The translations under genes were made by a program, and so were the position numbers. The notes beneath the pieces were generated by a model. The model did not search any database, had not been told where the DNA came from, and saw only the letters and a list, made by a program, of their open reading frames with translations. From Streptomyces swartbergensis (GTDB taxonomy: Bacteria; Actinomycetota; Actinomycetes; Streptomycetales; Streptomycetaceae), in NCBI RefSeq assembly GCF_002148965.1, contig NZ_NGFN01000001.1, positions 1 through 64,000 on the forward strand: a DNA stretch of 64,000 bases. Reading direction: 5' to 3'. Positions 60,595 to 64,000 of this stretch are shown one piece after another. Positions within the stretch are counted from its first letter, which is position 1. Every line of letters starts with the position of its first letter.

Positions 60595-61517
60595 CGAGCT
60601 GCCTCCTGCTTCTGACGACGGTTCGCGGCTCGCAGGAAGCCGAAGGACAGCAGGAGGGTGGCGAACGCGATGATCACGGCCTGCGCCGCGGCGCCGTAGA
60701 TGTCACCCTCGCCGAACGCGTCCCGGTACACCTTCATCAGCGGACTCCACGTCGTGGACACGGAGTTGGTGAGCGGCTTGAGGGTGGTCGGCTCGTTGAA
60801 CACCTGGATCGTCGCGATGATCGAGAAGAAGAAGGTCAGCACCAGCGAGGGCGCCACCATCGGGATCTTGATCCGCAGCGCGATCTGCAGCGGGGTGGCG
60901 CCGTCCAGCTTCGCCGCCTCGTGCACCTCCGCCGGGATCGCCTGGAGCGAGGTGTAGATGACGATCATGTTGAAGCCGGTGCCGCCCCAGACCGCGATGT
61001 TCGACAGGGCCAGATACAGCGGCCCGCCGTCCAGCAGGTCCGGCTGCGGCAGCCCCAGCTTGTCGAGCACGAAGTAGAAGGGGCTGACGTCCGGCAGGTA
61101 CAGGAAGCCCCACAGCAGCGCCGCCACCACACCGGGGATGGCGTACGGCAGGAAGATCGCGAGCCGGGTGAAGGGGGCCAGCCGCACCTTCTCGGAGTCC
61201 AGCATCAGCGCGAACAGCAGGGCGAGGCCGAGCATGACCGGGACGACGATGCAGCCGTAGCCCAGCACGCGCAGCGCCCCGTTCACCAGCTCGCTGTCGG
61301 TGAGAGCGTCGGTGTAGTTCTCCAGGCCGGCCCAGACCTCCTTGCGGGCGCCGGAGCCGAGGCCGAGGCCGGAGACCTTCACCTTGCGGAAGCTGAGCCA
61401 GAGCGCGTAGCCGATGGGCAGTGCGAAGAACAGTGCGAACAGGATCGTCGCGGGGAGGAGGAAGCCGTACGGGGCCCCCTTGACCCCGTACGACTGCCGG
61501 CGTGCCGTGCTTTTCAC
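60591..61517 (-). CDS. sugar ABC transporter permease, MalF type
   Basis: A 308-residue permease starting at a GTG that overlaps the stop of the binding-protein gene (GTGA). Six helices; EAA loop AEVHEAAKLDGATPLQIALR (about residues 204-223). Much longer open frames that include it are out-of-frame extensions into the binding-protein gene. Confidence 0.9.
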   Translation of the reverse strand: MKSTARRQSYGVKGAPYGFLLPATILFALFFALPIGYALWLSFRKVKVSGLGLGSGARKEVWAGLENYTDALTDSELVNGALRVLGYGCIVVPVMLGLALLFALMLDSEKVRLAPFTRLAIFLPYAIPGVVAALLWGFLYLPDVSPFYFVLDKLGLPQPDLLDGGPLYLALSNIAVWGGTGFNMIVIYTSLQAIPAEVHEAAKLDGATPLQIALRIKIPMVAPSLVLTFFFSIIATIQVFNEPTTLKPLTNSVSTTWSPLMKVYRDAFGEGDIYGAAAQAVIIAFATLLLSFGFLRAANRRQKQEAAR

Positions 61518-62833
61518 TCCGCGACCTCGAAGCCCTGCTTCTTCATGTCGGCCACGGTGTCGTCCTGCATCTTGTCGAGCGCGGCGCCGAAGTCCGACTT
61601 GTTCTTCGCGGCAGCGCCGAAGGCGTCCTTGAACGTGGTGTAGGCGACGTTCACGTTGGGGCCCCAGGCGGACGGCGCGGTGGTCTCCGCGATGTCGGCG
61701 GCCTTGGAGTAGAAGTCGGCCTGGTGGGAGAAGTAGGCCGGCGGCTTGAGGAAGGCGCCGCTGGTCTGGGCGTTCTTGGCGGCCGGGTAGATGCCGCTCT
61801 CCTTGGCCAGCGCGTTGAGGGCGTCGCTGTCGGTGTTCAGCCAGGCGGCGAACTTGGCGGCGGCCTCCTGGTGCTCGGAGTCCGTGGTGACGGCGGTGGA
61901 GGAGCCGCCCCAGCTGCCGGTGCGGTTCTCGCTCGCGGACCACTGGGGGAGCGGGGCCATGGCCCACTTGCCCTTGGTGTCGGGGGCCGCCGTGGTCAGC
62001 GTGCCCGGGGCCCACACGGCGCTGACCCAGGCGATCTGCTTTCCGGTGTTGAGCGCCTTGTTCCAGGCCGGGGTGTACATCGGCTGGTTGTCGATGGCGC
62101 CTTCCTTGACCAGGCCGCCCCAGAACTTGGCGACCTTCTGCGTCGCCGCGTCGTTGATGGCGACCTTCCACTGGTCGCCGGAGGTCGTCCACCACTTGGC
62201 GCCCGCCTGCTGGGCGAGGCCCGCGAAGAGGCCGGAGTCGTTGGCGGAGAAGGTCGTGAGGTCCTTGTCGGGGGCGGCCTTCTTCAGCTCGCGCGCGGTC
62301 TTCGCGAACTCGTCCCAGGTCGTCGGCACCGTCAGGCCGTACTCCTTGAACAGGTCCTCGCGGTAGTAGAACATCATCGGCCCGATGTCCTGGGGGACCG
62401 CGTAGACCGCGTCCGTGCCGAGCGTCGTCTGCTGCCAGACGCCGTCGGCGAACCTGTCCTTCGCCTCGCCCACGTTCTTCGAGATGTCCGCCAGGGCGTC
62501 GTTGCTGACGAGCGTGGGCAGCGCCTGGTACTCCGCCTGCACCAGGTCGGGCGCCTTGCCCGCCTTGTGCGCGGTGAGGATCTTGGTGACGAGGGTGTCG
62601 CCGGACGCCTGCTTCTTCACCGTGACGGTGATCTGGTCCTTCTTGCCCGGCCCCTTGTTCCACAGGTCCACGACCTTGTCCATGCCGGGCGTCCAGGTCC
62701 AGTACGTCAGCGAGACCGGCCCCGACTCGGTCTCGCTGTCCCCGGAATCCGAGCCGCAGGCGGCGAGGGCGGTGGCGCCGAGCGCTATGGCGACGGCGGA
62801 TGTCACGAGGCGGCGGCGCTTCGTGTACGGCAT
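61514..62833 (-). CDS. sugar-binding lipoprotein of the ABC importer
   Basis: A 439-residue extracellular binding protein of the MalE-like class. The N-terminus has a basic start, a hydrophobic stretch (VTSAVAIALGATALAACG) and a lipobox with Cys at about residue 26. The body has LTYWTWTPGMDKVVDLWN and PQDIGPMMFYYREDLF. First gene of the operon, preceded by a TTGACA-17-TCTACT promoter and a LacI-type site. Substrate probably a galactoside, judged by the GH42 gene next door. Confidence 0.92.
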   Translation of the reverse strand: MPYTKRRRLVTSAVAIALGATALAACGSDSGDSETESGPVSLTYWTWTPGMDKVVDLWNKGPGKKDQITVTVKKQASGDTLVTKILTAHKAGKAPDLVQAEYQALPTLVSNDALADISKNVGEAKDRFADGVWQQTTLGTDAVYAVPQDIGPMMFYYREDLFKEYGLTVPTTWDEFAKTARELKKAAPDKDLTTFSANDSGLFAGLAQQAGAKWWTTSGDQWKVAINDAATQKVAKFWGGLVKEGAIDNQPMYTPAWNKALNTGKQIAWVSAVWAPGTLTTAAPDTKGKWAMAPLPQWSASENRTGSWGGSSTAVTTDSEHQEAAAKFAAWLNTDSDALNALAKESGIYPAAKNAQTSGAFLKPPAYFSHQADFYSKAADIAETTAPSAWGPNVNVAYTTFKDAFGAAAKNKSDFGAALDKMQDDTVADMKKQGFEVAE

Positions 62834-62886
62834 GGATCTCTCCCCTGACCTGGGGTCCTCGCCTGCTGCGAGAACCTGCCATGCTT

Positions 62887-62902
62887 CTGTGAGCGTTCAC
62901 AG
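62887..62902. promoter_or_regulatory. LacI-type operator at the sugar ABC promoter
   Basis: CTGTGAGC/GTTCACAG, 8-bp arms with one mismatch, overlaps the -10 of the minus-strand promoter by two bases, the position expected for a repressor that blocks initiation. Confidence 0.7.
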
Positions 62903-62929
62903 TAGAGAAACATCCCGGACACTTGTCAA
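62901..62929 (-). promoter_or_regulatory. promoter of the sugar ABC operon
   Basis: On the minus strand TTGACA (62924-62929) and TCTACT (62901-62906) are separated by 17 bases: a perfect -35 and a five-of-six -10. The binding-protein start is 68 bases downstream of the -10. Confidence 0.7.
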
Positions 62930-62952
62930 TGGTTGTTGCTGTGCGGTTATGT
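62923..62952 (+). promoter_or_regulatory. possible promoter of the GH42 gene
   Basis: TTGTCA (62923-62928) and TTATGT (62947-62952) with an 18-base spacer face the GH42 gene. The -35 shares its bases with that of the divergent ABC promoter. Confidence 0.45.
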
Positions 62953-63018
62953 TGGGCTCCGCACTGCGCCGCTGTGTGTGCACGTTCCCATTTTGATCGA
63001 CCGACCGGGAGACCATCC

Positions 63019-64000
63019 ATGCCGGAGACCACCCCCAGGGGCCTCACCAGGCTCGCCTTCGGTGGGGACTACAACCCCGAGCAGTGGCCGGAGAGCGTCT
63101 GGCAGGAGGACGTCCGGCTGATGCGGGAGGCCGGCGTCACCATGGTGAGCGTCGGGATCTTCTCCTGGGCGCTGCTGGAGCCCTCACCCGGCCGTCACGA
63201 CTTCGGCTGGCTCGACCGGCTCCTGGACCTGCTGCACGACAACGGTGTCCGCGTCGACCTCGGCACCCCCACCGTCGTCCCGCCCGCCTGGTTCTACCGG
63301 GCCCACCCCGAGGCGCTGCCCGTGACCGCCGAGGGCGTGCGCTACGAGTTCGGCTCCCGTGCCGCGATCTGCCACAGCAACGCGGACTACCGTGCGGCCG
63401 CCGCGGCCATCACCACGAAGCTCGCCGAGCGCTACGGCGACCACCCGGCCCTGGCGATGTGGCACGTGCACAACGAGTACGGCGTCCCCGTCTCGGCCTG
63501 CTACTGCGACTCCTGCGCCGCACACTTCCGCCGCTGGCTGGCGACGACGTACGGCACGGTCGACGCGGTCAACGAGGCCTGGGGCACGGCCTTCTGGGGC
63601 CAGCGCTACGCGGACCTCGACCAGATCAACCCGCCCCGGCTCACCCCCGCGGCCGTCAACCCGGGCCAGGCGCTGGACTACAAGCGGTTCGCCGACGCCA
63701 CCATGCGCGAGAACTTCGTGACGGAGCGGGACATCCTGCACCGCCTCTCGCCGGGCGTCCCGGTCACCACCAACTTCATGACCGCGCTGAGCCAGTGCGA
63801 CTCCGTCGACTACTGGGCCTGGGGCCGCGAGGTCGACATCGTCACCAACGACCACTACCTGATCACCGACGGCCGCCGCACCCACGTCAACCTGGCGATG
63901 GCCGCCGACCTCACCCGCTCCGTCGCGGGCGGCGCCCCCTGGCTGCTGCTGGAACACTCCACCTCGGGCGTCAACTGGCAGCCCCGCAACCCGGCCAAGG
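63019..64000 (+). CDS. GH42-family beta-galactosidase, N-terminal part
   Basis: An intracellular glycosidase running off the window after about 327 residues; full-length members have 650-690. FGGDYNPEQWPESVWQEDVR (about residues 14-33) is the GH42 start. The acid/base is Glu153 in HVHNEYG; the nucleophile is Glu312 in LLLEHSTSG. The zinc cysteine cluster is seen as C-Y-C-D-S-C (161, 163, 166) plus Cys118. No signal peptide, so the substrate is imported, most likely by the divergent ABC system. Confidence 0.93.
   Translation, partial: MPETTPRGLTRLAFGGDYNPEQWPESVWQEDVRLMREAGVTMVSVGIFSWALLEPSPGRHDFGWLDRLLDLLHDNGVRVDLGTPTVVPPAWFYRAHPEALPVTAEGVRYEFGSRAAICHSNADYRAAAAAITTKLAERYGDHPALAMWHVHNEYGVPVSACYCDSCAAHFRRWLATTYGTVDAVNEAWGTAFWGQRYADLDQINPPRLTPAAVNPGQALDYKRFADATMRENFVTERDILHRLSPGVPVTTNFMTALSQCDSVDYWAWGREVDIVTNDHYLITDGRRTHVNLAMAADLTRSVAGGAPWLLLEHSTSGVNWQPRNPAK

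Noticed and set aside
60591-63047. Minus-strand open frame of 818 codons as one fused protein
   Set aside because: The N-terminal 500 residues are the binding-protein gene in the wrong frame; only the permease from 61517 is real.
1-64000. tRNA or rRNA genes, insertion sequences, prophage or integrase
   Set aside because: I saw no cloverleaf-like segment, rRNA stretch or transposase/integrase motif in the gaps; a dedicated tRNA and IS scan would be needed for a firm negative.

Overview
The window is a high-GC (roughly 70% or more) actinobacterial chromosome segment, most likely Streptomyces or a close relative. The evidence is codon use strongly biased to G/C in third positions, frequent GTG starts, ATGA/GTGA-type coupled operons, and family content (DUF5947 and other hydrogenase-associated small proteins, PucR, IclR and LacI regulators, an SseB-like protein, a maltokinase-cap protein, secreted and lipoprotein solute-binding proteins). 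I see no rRNA, tRNA, CRISPR array, transposase or phage gene. Every gap over about 300 bases is accounted for below.

Layout. (1) 1-10138: the 3' end of a [NiFe]-hydrogenase structural operon (large-subunit C-terminus, NifU-like, DUF5947, two small proteins, hypA) faces a seven-gene maturation operon on the minus strand (hypX, maturation protease, hypB, hypF, hypC, hypD, hypE). A 12-bp perfect hairpin separates the two. (2) 10139-11483: a decayed patch holding a glycosidase remnant, a short tandem repeat and a LacI pseudogene. (3) 11531-13613: an IclR regulator and a membrane-anchored PP2C/SpoIIE-type phosphatase. (4) 13622-19234: a phenylacetate cluster, paaK-paaI divergent from paaABCDE, with two TetR-type dyads between them; paaI has lost its active-site segment. 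(5) 19242-20096: a small membrane protein and a broken secreted-protein fragment. (6) 20097-27524: a PucR regulator divergent from an operon of class III aminotransferase, FAD/Fe-S D-2-hydroxyacid dehydrogenase fusion and succinate-semialdehyde-type dehydrogenase. (7) 27712-43976: the largest system. It has two tandem near-identical IclR regulators with duplicated operators and terminators, then a plus-strand run of about 14 kb. The run holds two paralogous monomeric sarcosine-oxidase-like enzymes, an aspartoacylase-type deacylase, a complete polyamine-type ABC importer, an aminotransferase, a second deacylase, an aldehyde dehydrogenase, an aldo/keto reductase, a HAD hydrolase and a third FAD amine oxidase. 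(8) 44252-48417: a secreted M19-dipeptidase-like protein with a discoidin domain, and a P1B-4 metal ATPase behind an ArsR-like operator. (9) 48436-54994: a beta-galactoside operon (MFS, two GH35 enzymes, LacI) with a perfect LacI-type palindrome upstream. (10) 55166-58589: an APH-like kinase, a stand-alone maltokinase cap protein, a peptidase E, an SseB-like protein and a MarR regulator. (11) 58664-64000: a sugar ABC importer operon ending in its own LacI gene, divergent from a GH42 beta-galactosidase that runs off the window.

How the parts work together. Region 1 matures an aerobic hydrogenase; HypX supplies the CO ligand where oxygen is present. Region 4 activates phenylacetate and epoxidises the CoA ester. 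Region 7 looks like uptake and stepwise breakdown of an N-acylated or N-alkylated amine or polyamine: import, deacylation, oxidation or transamination of the amine, then aldehyde oxidation or reduction. Its substrate is not known to me and it is the best candidate here for an undescribed pathway. Regions 9 and 11 together form a beta-galactoside uptake and hydrolysis island.
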